Source of the DNA: an uncultured Paracoccaceae bacterium
Lineage (GTDB): Bacteria; Pseudomonadota; Alphaproteobacteria; Rhodobacterales; Rhodobacteraceae
Reading direction: 5' to 3'
DNA length: 64,000 bases
Assembly: GCA_937864535.1 (NCBI GenBank)
Contig: CALMJS010000025.1
Location: 44,695 to 108,694 of the forward strand
Below the pieces are notes generated by a model. It saw only the letters and a list, made by a program, of their open reading frames with translations, ran no database searches and had not been told where the DNA came from. Below, piece by piece: positions 7,451 through 17,767 of the stretch. The translations under genes and the position numbers were made by a program. Each line of letters starts with the position of its first letter. The first letter of the stretch is position 1.

Positions 7451-8737
7451 ATGACCAAGACCTATGGATTCGACACGCTGCAAGTTCACGCCGGAGCACG
7501 GCCCGATCCGGCCACCGGTGCGCGGCAGGTGCCGATCTATCAGACCACAGCCTATGTGTTTCGCGATGCCGAACATGCGGCTGCGCTGTTTAACCTCCAA
7601 GAGGTAGGCTACATCTATTCGCGCCTGACAAACCCGACGGTTGCCGCGCTACAGGAACGGATCGCGACCCTAGAGGGCGGCGTTGGCGCGGTCTGCTGTT
7701 CGTCGGGCCATGCGGCACAAATCATGGCACTGTTCCCGCTGATGGCACCGGGCCGCAACGTTGTGGCATCGAACCGGCTGTACGGCGGCACGATCACCCA
7801 GTTCAGCCAGACGATCAAACGCTTTGGCTGGTCGGCAAAATTCGTCGACATGGACGACCTAGAGGCGGTCAAGGCCGCCGTCGATGACGACACCCGCGCG
7901 ATTTTCTGTGAAACCATCGCCAACCCCGGCGGCTATGTCACCGATCTGCGGGCGATTGCGGATATCGCCGATGCGGCGCAGATCCCGCTGGTGGTCGATA
8001 ACACCACCGCGACGCCCTATCTGTGCCGCCCGTTTGAACACGGCGCATCGCTCGTGGTGCATTCGACCACGAAATATCTGACCGGCAACGGCACCGTGAC
8101 GGGCGGCTGCGTGGTGGATTCGGGGAACTTTGACTGGACCGCCTCGGGCAAGTTCCCATCGCTGTCTGAGCCGGAGCCGGCCTACCACGGGCTGAAGTTC
8201 CACGAAACCTTTGGCGCCTTGGCCTATACGTTCCACGGCATCGCCATCGGTCTGCGCGATCTGGGCATGACGATGAACCCGCAGGCAGCGCATTACACGC
8301 TGATGGGCATCGAAACCCTGTCGCTCCGGATGGAGCGCCATGTGGCAAACGCGCAAAAGATCGCGAATTGGCTGGAAAATGACCCGCGGATTGATTTCGT
8401 GACCTATCCCGGCCTCGACAGCAGCCCCTATAAGGATCGCGCCGCCACCTATTGCCCCAAGGGCGCGGGTGCGCTGTTCACCTTTGCGGTCAAGGGCGGC
8501 TATGGCGCCTGCGTGAAACTGGTCGATAGCCTGGAGCTGTTCAGCCATGTCGCCAACCTCGGCGATGCGCGGTCGCTGATCATCCACTCGGCCAGCACCA
8601 CCCACCGCCAGTTGACCGAAGAGCAACAGCGCAAGGCAGGCGCCGCGCCCGAAGTCGTCCGCGTCTCGATCGGGATCGAAGATGCCGACGATCTGATCGC
8701 GGATCTGGATCAGGCGCTGACCAAGGCAACCGCCTGA
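7451..8737 (+). CDS. metY: O-acetylhomoserine sulfhydrylase (MetY-type)
   Basis: PLP-dependent enzyme that uses O-acetylhomoserine and sulfide to form homocysteine in direct sulfhydrylation. The 428-residue protein belongs to the Cys/Met metabolism class: SRLTNPTVAALQERIATLEGG near 57-77, the cofactor aspartate in VVDNTTATPYL, and the Schiff-base lysine in STTKYLTGNGT (Lys208). The length near 430 and the FDTLQVHAG start separate it from cystathionine gamma-synthases of about 390 residues. Start at 7451 after AGGAGGAACAAC. Confidence 0.93.
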   Translation: MTKTYGFDTLQVHAGARPDPATGARQVPIYQTTAYVFRDAEHAAALFNLQEVGYIYSRLTNPTVAALQERIATLEGGVGAVCCSSGHAAQIMALFPLMAPGRNVVASNRLYGGTITQFSQTIKRFGWSAKFVDMDDLEAVKAAVDDDTRAIFCETIANPGGYVTDLRAIADIADAAQIPLVVDNTTATPYLCRPFEHGASLVVHSTTKYLTGNGTVTGGCVVDSGNFDWTASGKFPSLSEPEPAYHGLKFHETFGALAYTFHGIAIGLRDLGMTMNPQAAHYTLMGIETLSLRMERHVANAQKIANWLENDPRIDFVTYPGLDSSPYKDRAATYCPKGAGALFTFAVKGGYGACVKLVDSLELFSHVANLGDARSLIIHSASTTHRQLTEEQQRKAGAAPEVVRVSIGIEDADDLIADLDQALTKATA

Positions 8738-8745
8738 TCGTCACA

Positions 8746-8773
8746 AGAGGGGCGCGGCGTCCTGCGCCCCTCT
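8746..8773. terminator. hairpin between convergent genes
   Basis: AGAGGGGCGC (8746-8755) pairs with GCGCCCCTCT (8764-8773) around an 8-base loop, between the metY stop and the SIMPL gene stop on the other strand. The T-run is poor, so termination may be bidirectional but weak. Confidence 0.6.
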
Positions 8774-8784
8774 CATTCCTCGAT

Positions 8785-9513
8785 TTACTCAGCTAGCGCC
8801 CAGACGATACTGACCGAGGCCGTGACGTCGATATTCGACGGAGCCAATGGCACGTCATATTTGACCGCAGCCTCATCGCTGCGCATCATCGGTTCGGACA
8901 TCACCGCGTAGAACCCGCCGCCCCCCATTTCGGTCATCGACATGACCGATCCAAGGCTTTCGCCTGCGGCCTGTGCGTAAACCTCGGCTGCGTGTTTTGC
9001 CTTGTTCACGGCGTCGATTCGCGCCTGATCCACCAGCGCCTCATGGTCCGCCAGCCCAAAGGTCACGCCATCAATCGTGTTGGCCCCAGCCTCGACCGCA
9101 TCGGCCAGCAGCCCGCCCAAAAGGGACAGGTCATAGACATCGACGGCGATGGAATTGGTTGACGTGTACCCTTCGATCTTCGAATAATCGATATTTCCCA
9201 GCACATTGGCACCATAGCGCGGAACCAGACCCACGCCTGTCGTACGCATATCGTCCCGTTTGATGCCAGCCGTTTCAAGCGCCTCGAGAATCGCGGCGGT
9301 CGCCACGCTGGTCGCATCCAAGGCTTCGGCGGTCGTCGCGCCCTCGTGTTGAACCCCGATGCGAATGGTTGCCATGTCGGCGGGTGCGGTCACTCGCCCT
9401 TCTCCCGAGACGGTGATCGTCGGCGCGGCGCCCTCGGCAATCCCCATGGCTGGCACGGCCATCAAACCGGCGGCCAAGATCAGCGCGACATGACCCGTGT
9501 GGCGTAAATTCAT
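8785..9513 (-). CDS. SIMPL (DUF541) domain exported protein
   Basis: A 242-residue protein with a Sec signal peptide (about residues 1-27, ending in GIAEGA) and one SIMPL domain: ITVSGEGRVTAPADMATIRIGVQ near 32-54, then the central EGYTSTNSIAVDVYDL strand and the helix KAKHAAEVYAQAAGESLGSV. Family members (BP26, YggE) are periplasmic or outer-membrane proteins linked to stress tolerance, with no known enzymatic activity. Start chosen at the signal peptide. Confidence 0.9.
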   Translation of the reverse strand: MNLRHTGHVALILAAGLMAVPAMGIAEGAAPTITVSGEGRVTAPADMATIRIGVQHEGATTAEALDATSVATAAILEALETAGIKRDDMRTTGVGLVPRYGANVLGNIDYSKIEGYTSTNSIAVDVYDLSLLGGLLADAVEAGANTIDGVTFGLADHEALVDQARIDAVNKAKHAAEVYAQAAGESLGSVMSMTEMGGGGFYAVMSEPMMRSDEAAVKYDVPLAPSNIDVTASVSIVWALAE

Positions 9514-9679
9514 TTTGACCTCTGCAAGAAAGATATTTGCGGTCAGAGTGACCATTTTGGGCCAAATGTGGAAAGCCACTTCTTCGTCAACTCTTTGTCA
9601 TGCGCGAGAACCTGCTATGGTACGCCCCGGATGACGGATCAGCATTCCGTCGCCATTCAAACAATGTTAGCCGAGCCTC

Positions 9680-12166
9680 ATGACTCCGAATTTCGCACTC
9701 TCACTCTCGTTTGAAGGTATCCGCCTGCTGCACCGTGTTACGGGTGGCTGGGAACTGGTTGGCGAGGTGGCCCTCGATGACCCGGATATGGCTGTGGTTC
9801 TCGACGACCTGAAAACCAAGGCGGCAATCCTGGACGAGCGCCCGCTGCGCACCAAGGTGCTGATCCCCAACGACCAGATCAAATACCTCGCGCTGGACGA
9901 TCTGCGCGCCGGAGAGGACGAGGTTCACGCCGCGCTAGAGGGCGCAACGCCCTATAGTCTCGATGAGCTGCAGATCGATTTTTGCCGGGGGCCAGAGCAG
10001 ACCTTTGTCGCCGCCGTGGCCAAGGAAACCCTGCAAGAGGCCGAGGCCTTTGCCGACACCTACGGGTTCAACCCGGTCTGTTTCGCCGCTGTCCCCGCTG
10101 CCGGCACCTATGTGGGCGAGCCGTTTTTTGGCCGTACCGATGTCGCGCTCGAAATACTAGGCAAGGGCCATCCGGTCGAACGCGATTCCCAGCCGGTGCA
10201 GGTGATCGGTCTGGCGCAGTTTCCCGAGCCCAAGCCGGTCGAAGAGGCCGCCGCAGATCAGGCAGTGCCGCAGCCCCTGCCCGACGCCAGCCCCGACATT
10301 CCCGCCCCCGAGGCCGACCCGGAGCCCGTGGCGGGCCTGACGACAACCGACGCCCCCGCGCCGGTCTTCTCCAGCCGCGCCAGGGCGACGCTAACCGCGC
10401 GGGCCGAGCCGGTCCTCGATCGCGCCGCTGTCATGCCCAAGCTGACCGCGACCTCGCGGATCACGCCGATTGTGCAATCGCCGCAAACCCGCGACTCGCT
10501 CGCCGCGCTGGTACCACAACAGCCGGTCGCAACCCCGTCTGAGGCAAAAGCCACGCCGCGGATCGACGGCCTGCTGCGCCCGCAACCGCCCGAGCCAGAG
10601 TTTGCCAAGGACGACGCATCGCCAGCCCTGACCATCAAACTGGCCCCCGGCACGCAACCTCCGGCACAGCCTCCCGCGCCTGTGCCGACCAAAACCACCG
10701 TTGCGCTGGATCAACAGTCCAGTCAGGTGGCGCAGACCCTGACGGCCGCTGCCAGCGAGCAGGACCGCATGACGGTCTTTGGCGCGCGCAAGACCGGCAC
10801 TCCGTGGCGCCCGAAATATCTGGGGCTGATCCTGACGGCGGCTCTGATCCTGTTCATGCTGGCCGTGGCGGCGCTGGCGATCTCGGGCAACGGTCTGGCC
10901 TGGCTCTTTGGCGGCAGTCAGGACACGCAGGTCGCCCTCGAGGCCCCCGCGACCGACCTGGCCGCCCCCGAGGAAGAGGCCGCCGCAGATCTGGCCGAAG
11001 TCGAGGGATTTGACGCCGCACTGGTCGAGTCGGGGGTCATTGACCCGGCCAACGGGCTGGCGATTTTGCCACCTGCCACTGAAACGCCGGTCGAAACGGC
11101 TGTTGCTCCGACACAGGCGGCCCCCCTTGGGCAGGTGCTGACACCGGCCGAGGCAGAGCGCCTCTATGCGGCAACCGGCGTCTGGCAACGTGCGCCGCGT
11201 TTACCCATCATGCCCCGCGTCGAGAGCGCGGATGACATCACCATCGCCGCTATTGATCCCGTCACGACGGGGACAGATGCGGTTGCCTTGCCCGGCACAG
11301 AGGCAATGCAACCCGATCTGTCCATTCCCTTGCAGGTGCCACCGCCCGCCGCCGGCATCGTCTACCCAAAGGACGAACGCGGCTTTATCCTCGCGACGCC
11401 CGAAGGCACGCTGCTGCCCAACGGGGTGACTGTCTATCTGGCGCGGGCGGAATCGGCGCCGCCCCTCCGGCCGGGCAGCGAAAACCCGGCGGTTGCCCCC
11501 GACCCTGCCGACCGCCCCGACGGGGCCGAAGATACCACCTTGTCGGTCGCGCCAACCCCATTTGACGGACTGAGACCGCGGTTCAGGCCCGATGACATGC
11601 AGACGCAGATCGAGCGGTCCTTGCTGGGGGGGCGGACCCTGTCCGAACTTGCCAACCGGCCGCCGCGCAGTCGCCCCGATGATCTGGCCCCGCCTACCCC
11701 GCCTGTGGATACCAGCGCGATTGACGCCGCCGTGGCCGCCGCCGCCAGCAGTGGCGCATCGCTGGCCAACGGGCTGGTGACACCGACCCCAGCCGCGCGC
11801 CCCGGCGATTTCGAACAGCTCGTCGGCGCCGCCCAGAGTGCATCCATCCAGCCAAGCGCTGTGGCCGAACCGGAACCCGAAGCCGATGCGGAACCCGAAC
11901 CCACCTTTACCGCACCGGCCGGAAACGTACCCGGTGGCGTCGCCGAGGCGGCCACCGACAAAAACGTGATCGCCATGCGCGACGTTTCGCTCTTGGGATT
12001 GGCCGGCGGAGCTAACAACCCTGTGGCAATTGTGCGAATGGGCAACGGACGGGTTGTCACCGTGCGGGTAGGCGATACTCTGGACGGGGGACAGGTGTCC
12101 GCAATCGGGCAAGGTGGCCTGACCTACGTCAAACGGGGTCGCACCATTCAACTGCGGATGCCATAG
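9680..12166 (+). CDS. large single-pass envelope protein, GspL/PilM-like N-terminus and PilP/GspC-like C-terminus
   Basis: An 828-residue protein in three parts. Residues 1-160 form a compact folded domain (MTPNFALSLSFEGIRLL; VLIPNDQIKYLALD; FVAAVAKETLQEA) whose strand order recalls the actin-like cytoplasmic domain of GspL or PilM. Residues 160-370 and 400-760 are low-complexity, rich in Pro, Ala and acidic residues. One transmembrane helix (about 375-398, YLGLILTAALILFMLAVAAL) separates them. The last 65 residues (NNPVAIVRMGNGRVVTVRVGDTLDGGQVSAIG) form a small beta domain like that of PilP or GspC. No secretion or pilus genes lie nearby. Function unknown; the fold matches are inferred. Confidence 0.75.
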   Translation: MTPNFALSLSFEGIRLLHRVTGGWELVGEVALDDPDMAVVLDDLKTKAAILDERPLRTKVLIPNDQIKYLALDDLRAGEDEVHAALEGATPYSLDELQIDFCRGPEQTFVAAVAKETLQEAEAFADTYGFNPVCFAAVPAAGTYVGEPFFGRTDVALEILGKGHPVERDSQPVQVIGLAQFPEPKPVEEAAADQAVPQPLPDASPDIPAPEADPEPVAGLTTTDAPAPVFSSRARATLTARAEPVLDRAAVMPKLTATSRITPIVQSPQTRDSLAALVPQQPVATPSEAKATPRIDGLLRPQPPEPEFAKDDASPALTIKLAPGTQPPAQPPAPVPTKTTVALDQQSSQVAQTLTAAASEQDRMTVFGARKTGTPWRPKYLGLILTAALILFMLAVAALAISGNGLAWLFGGSQDTQVALEAPATDLAAPEEEAAADLAEVEGFDAALVESGVIDPANGLAILPPATETPVETAVAPTQAAPLGQVLTPAEAERLYAATGVWQRAPRLPIMPRVESADDITIAAIDPVTTGTDAVALPGTEAMQPDLSIPLQVPPPAAGIVYPKDERGFILATPEGTLLPNGVTVYLARAESAPPLRPGSENPAVAPDPADRPDGAEDTTLSVAPTPFDGLRPRFRPDDMQTQIERSLLGGRTLSELANRPPRSRPDDLAPPTPPVDTSAIDAAVAAAASSGASLANGLVTPTPAARPGDFEQLVGAAQSASIQPSAVAEPEPEADAEPEPTFTAPAGNVPGGVAEAATDKNVIAMRDVSLLGLAGGANNPVAIVRMGNGRVVTVRVGDTLDGGQVSAIGQGGLTYVKRGRTIQLRMP

Positions 12167-12216
12167 ACACCCCTTGGGGAGACGCGACAGGCCGGACCAG
12201 GCCGTAGGGGCATGTG

Positions 12217-14157
12217 ATGGAAAGTTTCTTGTTTCAGGCCACGATTTACCTAGGGGCTGCGGTCATCGCCGTGCCTTTGGCGTCGCGACTGGGGCTGGGG
12301 TCTGTTCTCGGCTACCTCTTGGCGGGCATCGTGATTGGCCCGGTCACCGGATTGGTGGGCAGCGAATCCAAGGACCTACAGCATTTTGCCGAATTCGGCG
12401 TGGTGATGATGCTGTTCCTGATCGGTCTCGAACTGGAACCGCGTGTCCTCTGGGCCATGCGCAAGAAACTCATCGGGCTTGGCGGGTTGCAGGTCATTCT
12501 GTCGGGCGCCGCGATTGCTGTGCTCGCATGGCTGATGAATGAGACCGCCTTTGACGCGATTGCTATCGGGATGATCCTCGCGCTGTCCTCGACCGCGATC
12601 GTACTGCAAACCCTGACCGAAAAGGGGTTGGTGCAGACCGCAGGGGGTCGAAATGTGTTTTCCGTCCTGCTGACCCAGGACATCGCGGTGATCCCGATTC
12701 TGGCGGTGCTGCCAATTCTGGCGGTCAAAACACTGGTCACGCTCGCGCCGGATGGCTCGCTCCTGCGGGGGTCCCAGGATGCCCAGCACGCTGAACACAC
12801 GATTTCGCTGGTCGAGGGGCTGCCGGGCTGGGGCGTCACGCTGGTCACTCTCGGCGCTGTAGTTGCGATCATTCTGGCCGGAGTGTTTCTGGCCCGCCCA
12901 GTGTTTCGCTACATCCATCAGGCCCGCCTGCCTGAAATGTATACCGCTCTGGCCCTGCTGATTGTGGTCGGGATCGCGGTGCTGATGGAAATGGTCGGCC
13001 TGTCGCCCGCTCTGGGCACCTTTCTGGCGGGCGTGGTTCTGGCCAACTCGGAATTCCGGCATGAACTCGAATCCGACCTCGAACCGTTCAAGGGCCTGCT
13101 GTTAGGCCTGTTCTTTATCACCGTTGGCGCGGGCTTTGACTTTGAAGCCTTCTTCAAGGACCCGGTCCGCATCCTGATGCTGACCTTCCTGCTGATCGCG
13201 GTAAAGGGACTGATCCTGTATGCTTTGGCGCGGTTTTGGCGGCTGAAACCGCATGATCGCTGGTTGTTTACGCTCAGTCTGGCGCAGGCAGGCGAATTCG
13301 GTTTTGTGCTGGTGTCCTTTGCCTTGGGCACCGGAGTGTTATCGCCGGGTCTGGGTCAAAAACTGGTGCTGATCATCGCCTTGTCGATGTTGATCACGCC
13401 GCTTCTGTTCATCGCCTATGAATGGCGCGCACGCCGCATGGCCATGCACAGCGCGGACGAACCCGAAGAGGCCGAGGAAATCGACGAACAGGGCGCTGTC
13501 ATCATTGCGGGCATTGGCCGGTTCGGTCAGATCGTCAACCGGCTGATCCGCAGTTCCGGATTTTCCACGGTTATTCTGGACGCCAATCTGGAAACGGTTC
13601 AGACCATGCGCAAATTCGGGTTCAAGGGATTCTTTGGCGACCCGACACGCCCTGACCTGCTCACGGCTGCCGGATTGGACACCGCCAAGGTGCTGGTCGT
13701 CGCGCTGGATGGTCGGGAAAAGGCGGTAAAACTCGTGACCTTTGCCCGCAAACAGCGACCTGACATCCATATTATCGCCCGCGCCCGCGACCGTCAGCAT
13801 GTCTACGAACTCTACGCCGCAGGGGCGGACGACATCGTGCGCGAACTGTTTGACAGCTCGCTGCGGGCAGGTCGTTACGCGCTCGAAAACCTCGGGCTGT
13901 CGGAATACGAGGCGGCAGAGGCTGAAACGCTGTTCTATCACCATGATCGCGGCATGATGAAGGAACTGGCCGAACTGTGGCAACCCGGTGTTGCGCCGGC
14001 CGACAACGCCGCCTACCTCGCCCGCGCCAAGGAACTCAATTCCGATCTGGAGCTGTCTCTGGCCAGCCGCGAAGAGGCCAAGGCCGAAGCAGAACGGACC
14101 GGCGGGATCGGGCGCCGCCGCAGTGACAGCGCCCTTTTGCCCAAGGGGGACGGTTAA
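12217..14157 (+). CDS. Kef-type cation/proton antiporter with RCK domain (CPA2)
   Basis: A 646-residue inner-membrane protein. About 390 N-terminal residues form the 11-13-helix CPA2 transporter ([48 protein letters not shown]), followed near residue 427 by an RCK/TrkA-N nucleotide-binding domain ([14 protein letters not shown], then VILDANLE and FFGDPTR). This matches KefB/KefC and predicts potassium or sodium efflux coupled to proton entry, regulated by NAD(H) or glutathione adducts. No KefF/G ancillary gene is adjacent. The ATG at 12217 is preferred over an overlapping GTG. Its stop overlaps the cobT stop on the other strand. Confidence 0.92.
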   Translation: MESFLFQATIYLGAAVIAVPLASRLGLGSVLGYLLAGIVIGPVTGLVGSESKDLQHFAEFGVVMMLFLIGLELEPRVLWAMRKKLIGLGGLQVILSGAAIAVLAWLMNETAFDAIAIGMILALSSTAIVLQTLTEKGLVQTAGGRNVFSVLLTQDIAVIPILAVLPILAVKTLVTLAPDGSLLRGSQDAQHAEHTISLVEGLPGWGVTLVTLGAVVAIILAGVFLARPVFRYIHQARLPEMYTALALLIVVGIAVLMEMVGLSPALGTFLAGVVLANSEFRHELESDLEPFKGLLLGLFFITVGAGFDFEAFFKDPVRILMLTFLLIAVKGLILYALARFWRLKPHDRWLFTLSLAQAGEFGFVLVSFALGTGVLSPGLGQKLVLIIALSMLITPLLFIAYEWRARRMAMHSADEPEEAEEIDEQGAVIIAGIGRFGQIVNRLIRSSGFSTVILDANLETVQTMRKFGFKGFFGDPTRPDLLTAAGLDTAKVLVVALDGREKAVKLVTFARKQRPDIHIIARARDRQHVYELYAAGADDIVRELFDSSLRAGRYALENLGLSEYEAAEAETLFYHHDRGMMKELAELWQPGVAPADNAAYLARAKELNSDLELSLASREEAKAEAERTGGIGRRRSDSALLPKGDG

Positions 14158-15170
14158 CCTTCGCTCACCCCGGCTTCGGCAAAGCTGGCCATGCCGGAAT
14201 GGCAGGCGACTGCGCCCTTGAGCACGCCAATCGCCAGCGCCGCCCCCGACCCTTCGCCCAGACGCAGGCCAAGGTTCAGCAGCGGCTGCTTGTTCAATTT
14301 TGCCAGCAGCATGGCATGTGCGCCTTCGGCGCTGACATGACCGGCCACACAGTGATCCAGCCCGCCGGGCACCGCGAGTTCGAGGACCGCCGCCGAGGCC
14401 GTGCAGATAAACCCGTCCAGAATCACCGGGATACGCAGGCTGCGGGCGCGGGCAATGGCCCCTGCCATCGCCGCCAGTTCCCGCCCGCCCAGACAGCGCA
14501 GCGCCTCGAGAGGGTCCGACAGAGCCTGCGGGTTGGCGGCCAATCCCTCGGCCACGACGGTGGTTTTGCGGGCCAGACCGGCATCATCCACGCCGGTGCC
14601 ACGGCCAGTCCAATCAGACGGCGCACCGCCGAACAGGGCCGCCGACACCGCCGCCGCAGCGGTCGTGTTACCGATTCCCATTTCGCCGACCACCAACAGA
14701 TCGCTCTCGGGGTTCACCGCTGACCAACCGGCGCTCAGCGCCTCGACCACCTCGGCCTCGGACATCGCCGGGCCAGCGGTGAAATCGGCCGTCGGCCGAT
14801 CCAGCGACAACGGCACAACCGACATCGCCGCGCCAAAGGCCTTGGACAACTGGTTAATCGCCGCGCCGCCCTGTTCAAAGTTGGCCACCATTTGCACAGT
14901 GACCTCCGGCGGGAAAGCCGACACGCCACGCGCGCAAACGCCATGGTTTCCGGCAAAGATGATGACCTGCGGACGGTCCAGCGACGGGCGGGCCGTGCCG
15001 CGCCAGCCCGCATACCAGATCGCCAAATCCTCAAGCCGTCCCAGCGCCGCAGGCGGCTTGGTCAGGGTTGCGTTCCGCGCTTGGGCAGCAGCAAATGCCG
15101 CACCGTCTGCCATCGGCGCCGCCGACAAAATACCACGGAAATCATCGAGCGAAGAAAAAGGGCTGGTCAT
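14154..15170 (-). CDS. cobT: nicotinate-nucleotide--dimethylbenzimidazole phosphoribosyltransferase CobT
   Basis: Makes alpha-ribazole phosphate for the lower ligand of cobalamin. The 338-residue protein shows [21 protein letters not shown] near the N-terminus, the [18 protein letters not shown] loop, [14 protein letters not shown] and the C-terminal [13 protein letters not shown] with the catalytic-glutamate motif. Start at 15170, where the product begins [13 protein letters not shown] after Met; a longer reading is not family-like. It is divergent from cobS across only 75 bases, so both may share a control region. Confidence 0.95.
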   Translation of the reverse strand: MTSPFSSLDDFRGILSAAPMADGAAFAAAQARNATLTKPPAALGRLEDLAIWYAGWRGTARPSLDRPQVIIFAGNHGVCARGVSAFPPEVTVQMVANFEQGGAAINQLSKAFGAAMSVVPLSLDRPTADFTAGPAMSEAEVVEALSAGWSAVNPESDLLVVGEMGIGNTTAAAAVSAALFGGAPSDWTGRGTGVDDAGLARKTTVVAEGLAANPQALSDPLEALRCLGGRELAAMAGAIARARSLRIPVILDGFICTASAAVLELAVPGGLDHCVAGHVSAEGAHAMLLAKLNKQPLLNLGLRLGEGSGAALAIGVLKGAVACHSGMASFAEAGVSEG

Positions 15171-15245
15171 ACCGTCCTCATTGTAATTTGGTGCCCCCTG
15201 CATAACCCCAACGACACAGAATGAAAGGTCAGAAAGGTCGCACCA

Positions 15246-16013
15246 ATGCCCATTGACGACATCAGGTCCCTTCGCCTCGCTGATATTCGAATTGCTCTGG
15301 GGCTTTTGTCGCGGCTACCTGTCCGGGTGTCGGATGACGAATACAGCCGTGCCGCTGCGGCCTCTTGGGCGTTTCCGGTTGCCGGTGCGGTGATAGCATG
15401 CCTCGTCGCGGGTCTGGCATCGCTGCTCTTGGTGTTGGATGTCCCTGCCCCTGTGGCGGCGGCCTTGGCTCTGGCATCGCAGATCATCATGACCGGCGCC
15501 ATGCACGAAGACGGACTGGCAGATAGTGCCGATGGCCTCTGGGGGGGATGGACCACCGAACGCCGTCTGGAAATCATGAAGGACAGCCATATCGGCAGTT
15601 ACGGCGTGCTGGCCCTCGGGCTCAGCCTGCTCATCCGGTTCAGCGCCCTCTCTGCCCTCTTTGCGGCAGGGCATGTCTGGGCGCCCCTGCTGATCGGAGC
15701 CGCCGCCAGCCGCGTCCCCATGGTCGTACTGATGCATTGGCTGGATCACGCCCGCAAAAACGGTCTGTCGCATAGTGTTGGACGCCCGGGCAAACATCCG
15801 GTCGGTTTGGCACTAGGAATCGCGGTGATCCTAGCCTTTGCCCTCACCGGTGTGGTGGCGTTCGTGCTGTTTATCCTGCTCTGCCTGACGACCTTTGCCT
15901 GTAGTGCCATCGCCAGTGCCCGCATTGGCGGTCAGACGGGCGATATCCTTGGCGCGACGCAGCAAGTGTCTGAAATCACTATCTTGGTCGTCTTGGCCGC
16001 CTGCTGCCTGTGA
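15246..16013 (+). CDS. cobS: adenosylcobinamide-GDP ribazoletransferase CobS
   Basis: Inner-membrane enzyme that joins adenosylcobinamide-GDP with alpha-ribazole to form adenosylcobalamin. The 255-residue protein has several transmembrane helices and the family signature [16 protein letters not shown] (about residues 79-94) with a metal-binding DxxxD, plus [13 protein letters not shown]. It is the partner reaction to the divergent cobT product. No cobalamin riboswitch fits in the 75-base gap. Confidence 0.95.
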   Translation: MPIDDIRSLRLADIRIALGLLSRLPVRVSDDEYSRAAAASWAFPVAGAVIACLVAGLASLLLVLDVPAPVAAALALASQIIMTGAMHEDGLADSADGLWGGWTTERRLEIMKDSHIGSYGVLALGLSLLIRFSALSALFAAGHVWAPLLIGAAASRVPMVVLMHWLDHARKNGLSHSVGRPGKHPVGLALGIAVILAFALTGVVAFVLFILLCLTTFACSAIASARIGGQTGDILGATQQVSEITILVVLAACCL

Positions 16014-16718
16014 TCATTCGCATTCGAGCGCGGCAGCCATCGCCTCGGGGGTGTAGGCGCCGATGTCGGTGACGGCATAAGCCTCGCCGTCATAGCCCAC
16101 GCGGTAGAGGCGGCTCCAGTCCACCCCCGCGAGGATCAGTTGCGGCTCGGGGCATTGGCGCAGCCCGCCCTCGATCTCGGCCGATCCCAAATGGTGATTG
16201 GTCAGACCGTAAATTGTCCCGTCGGGCATCACGGACCAAGTATTGCCCTCCCCGCGCACCTCGACCAGACGCAGGATCTGCGCCAGATGCGGGCGGTCGA
16301 CATAGGCAATTTCGACCCGCCCATCGTGGTCAAAATCCGCAATGCCCGCAATGGCGATCCAGCGAAAGCGCTGCCCCACCACATCGAGGATCAGGCGCGG
16401 TAGCACCTCGCCCGAGTCGGTTTCGCCGAAAATCGCCAAGGAGGCTCCGGTGTCAAAGCTGGACAGCACGGTGACGACCTCGGGGTTGCCATCGCCATCG
16501 AGGTCCGCAAGACGCGGCGCCGTATCTTCGAACACGGCGTTGACATAGAGAAACTGGAACGAACGCTGGTCCGTATCAATTTCCAACATACTGTATTCGC
16601 CATTGGCCACCGCCCCGTGACCGTAGTCCCTGGTCGGCTCCAGCAGGCGACTATCCGTCACCTCGGCAAATGCAGCCAAAGGCCACAGCAACAAACCTGC
16701 GGTGGCCCAGTTTTTCAT
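16014..16718 (-). CDS. exported VCBS/FG-GAP repeat protein
   Basis: A 234-residue protein with a signal peptide (MKNWATAGLLLWPLAAFA, cleavage after residue 18). It contains two calcium-type DxDxDG loops, LADLDGDGNPEVVT and IADFDHDGRVEIAYV, spaced as in VCBS/FG-GAP beta-propeller blades; only part of a propeller is present. Expected in the periplasm. Function unknown. It abuts the cobS stop on the opposite strand, and the ferredoxin gene ends one base upstream of its start, so the two share a transcript. Confidence 0.8.
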   Translation of the reverse strand: MKNWATAGLLLWPLAAFAEVTDSRLLEPTRDYGHGAVANGEYSMLEIDTDQRSFQFLYVNAVFEDTAPRLADLDGDGNPEVVTVLSSFDTGASLAIFGETDSGEVLPRLILDVVGQRFRWIAIAGIADFDHDGRVEIAYVDRPHLAQILRLVEVRGEGNTWSVMPDGTIYGLTNHHLGSAEIEGGLRQCPEPQLILAGVDWSRLYRVGYDGEAYAVTDIGAYTPEAMAAALECE

Positions 16719-16719
16719 G

Positions 16720-17169
<450 letters not shown>

Positions 17170-17201
17170 CTACGCGAAACAAAAGCCAAAGCAGCCCCAA
17201 T

Positions 17202-17741
17202 ATGATCCGGTCCTTCTCCTCTGCTGCCCTGATGGGGATGATCCTGACCGCCTGTGCGGAGGGCATCCCGCCCTATTCGAACCCACCTGCCTTTGCCGAT
17301 GCGCAGATCGCCCACGATGCCGACGGTCGCTGCTATGGACGGGTCGTCACCCCCGCGCTGATCCAGACGGTCACCGATCAGGTGATGGTTCAGCCGCCCG
17401 AAGTGCTGTCGGATGGCACTGTGACGGCGCCGGCAGCCTTTCGGACGGTGACGCGGCAGGAAATCGTCCGTGAACGTCGCGAAGTCGAATTCGAGGCGGT
17501 CTGCCCCGCCGACATGACGCCAGAGTTCATTGCCTCGCTCCAGCGTGCCCTCACGGTTCGGGGGTATTATTCGGGATCGATCACCGGGATCCTGGACAGT
17601 CGGACCCGGCGGGCGATTCAGGCCTTCCAGGGCCAGGCGGGGATGACCAGTCACCTGCTGGATATTCGCACCGCGCGGGAACTGGGCCTGATCGAGCGGA
17701 CGGCTGCCGAATTGGGACTGGCCACCGTCGGGGAAAACTAA
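17202..17741 (+). CDS. peptidoglycan-binding domain lipoprotein
   Basis: A 179-residue protein with a lipoprotein signal peptide: the lipobox LTAC puts the acylated Cys at residue 18. The C-terminal half has a PG_binding_1 domain (FIASLQRALTVRGYYSGSITGILDSRTRRAIQAFQ, about 107-141, split here into its two helices) that binds peptidoglycan stem peptides. Probably an outer-membrane or periplasmic cell-wall-associated protein. A plausible promoter (TTGCAT, 17-18 bases, TAAGCT) lies upstream within 17142-17172. It is followed at once by a strong terminator. Confidence 0.85.
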   Translation: MIRSFSSAALMGMILTACAEGIPPYSNPPAFADAQIAHDADGRCYGRVVTPALIQTVTDQVMVQPPEVLSDGTVTAPAAFRTVTRQEIVRERREVEFEAVCPADMTPEFIASLQRALTVRGYYSGSITGILDSRTRRAIQAFQGQAGMTSHLLDIRTARELGLIERTAAELGLATVGEN

Positions 17742-17767
17742 GGGGCGCCAGAGCGCCCCTTTTGATT
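17741..17767. terminator. terminator between lipoprotein and degP
   Basis: AGGGGCGC (17741-17748) pairs with GCGCCCCT (17753-17760) around CAGA, followed by TTTGATTT. It serves the lipoprotein transcript and, read from the other strand, abuts the degP stop. Confidence 0.8.

Noticed and set aside
10391..12151. 265- and 316-codon reverse frames opposite the 828-residue protein
   Set aside because: They fall in the low-complexity Ala/Pro coding stretch, where codon bias opens all frames.
15171..15245. Cobalamin riboswitch between cobT and cobS
   Set aside because: 75 bases are too short for the full aptamer and no B12-box motif is visible.
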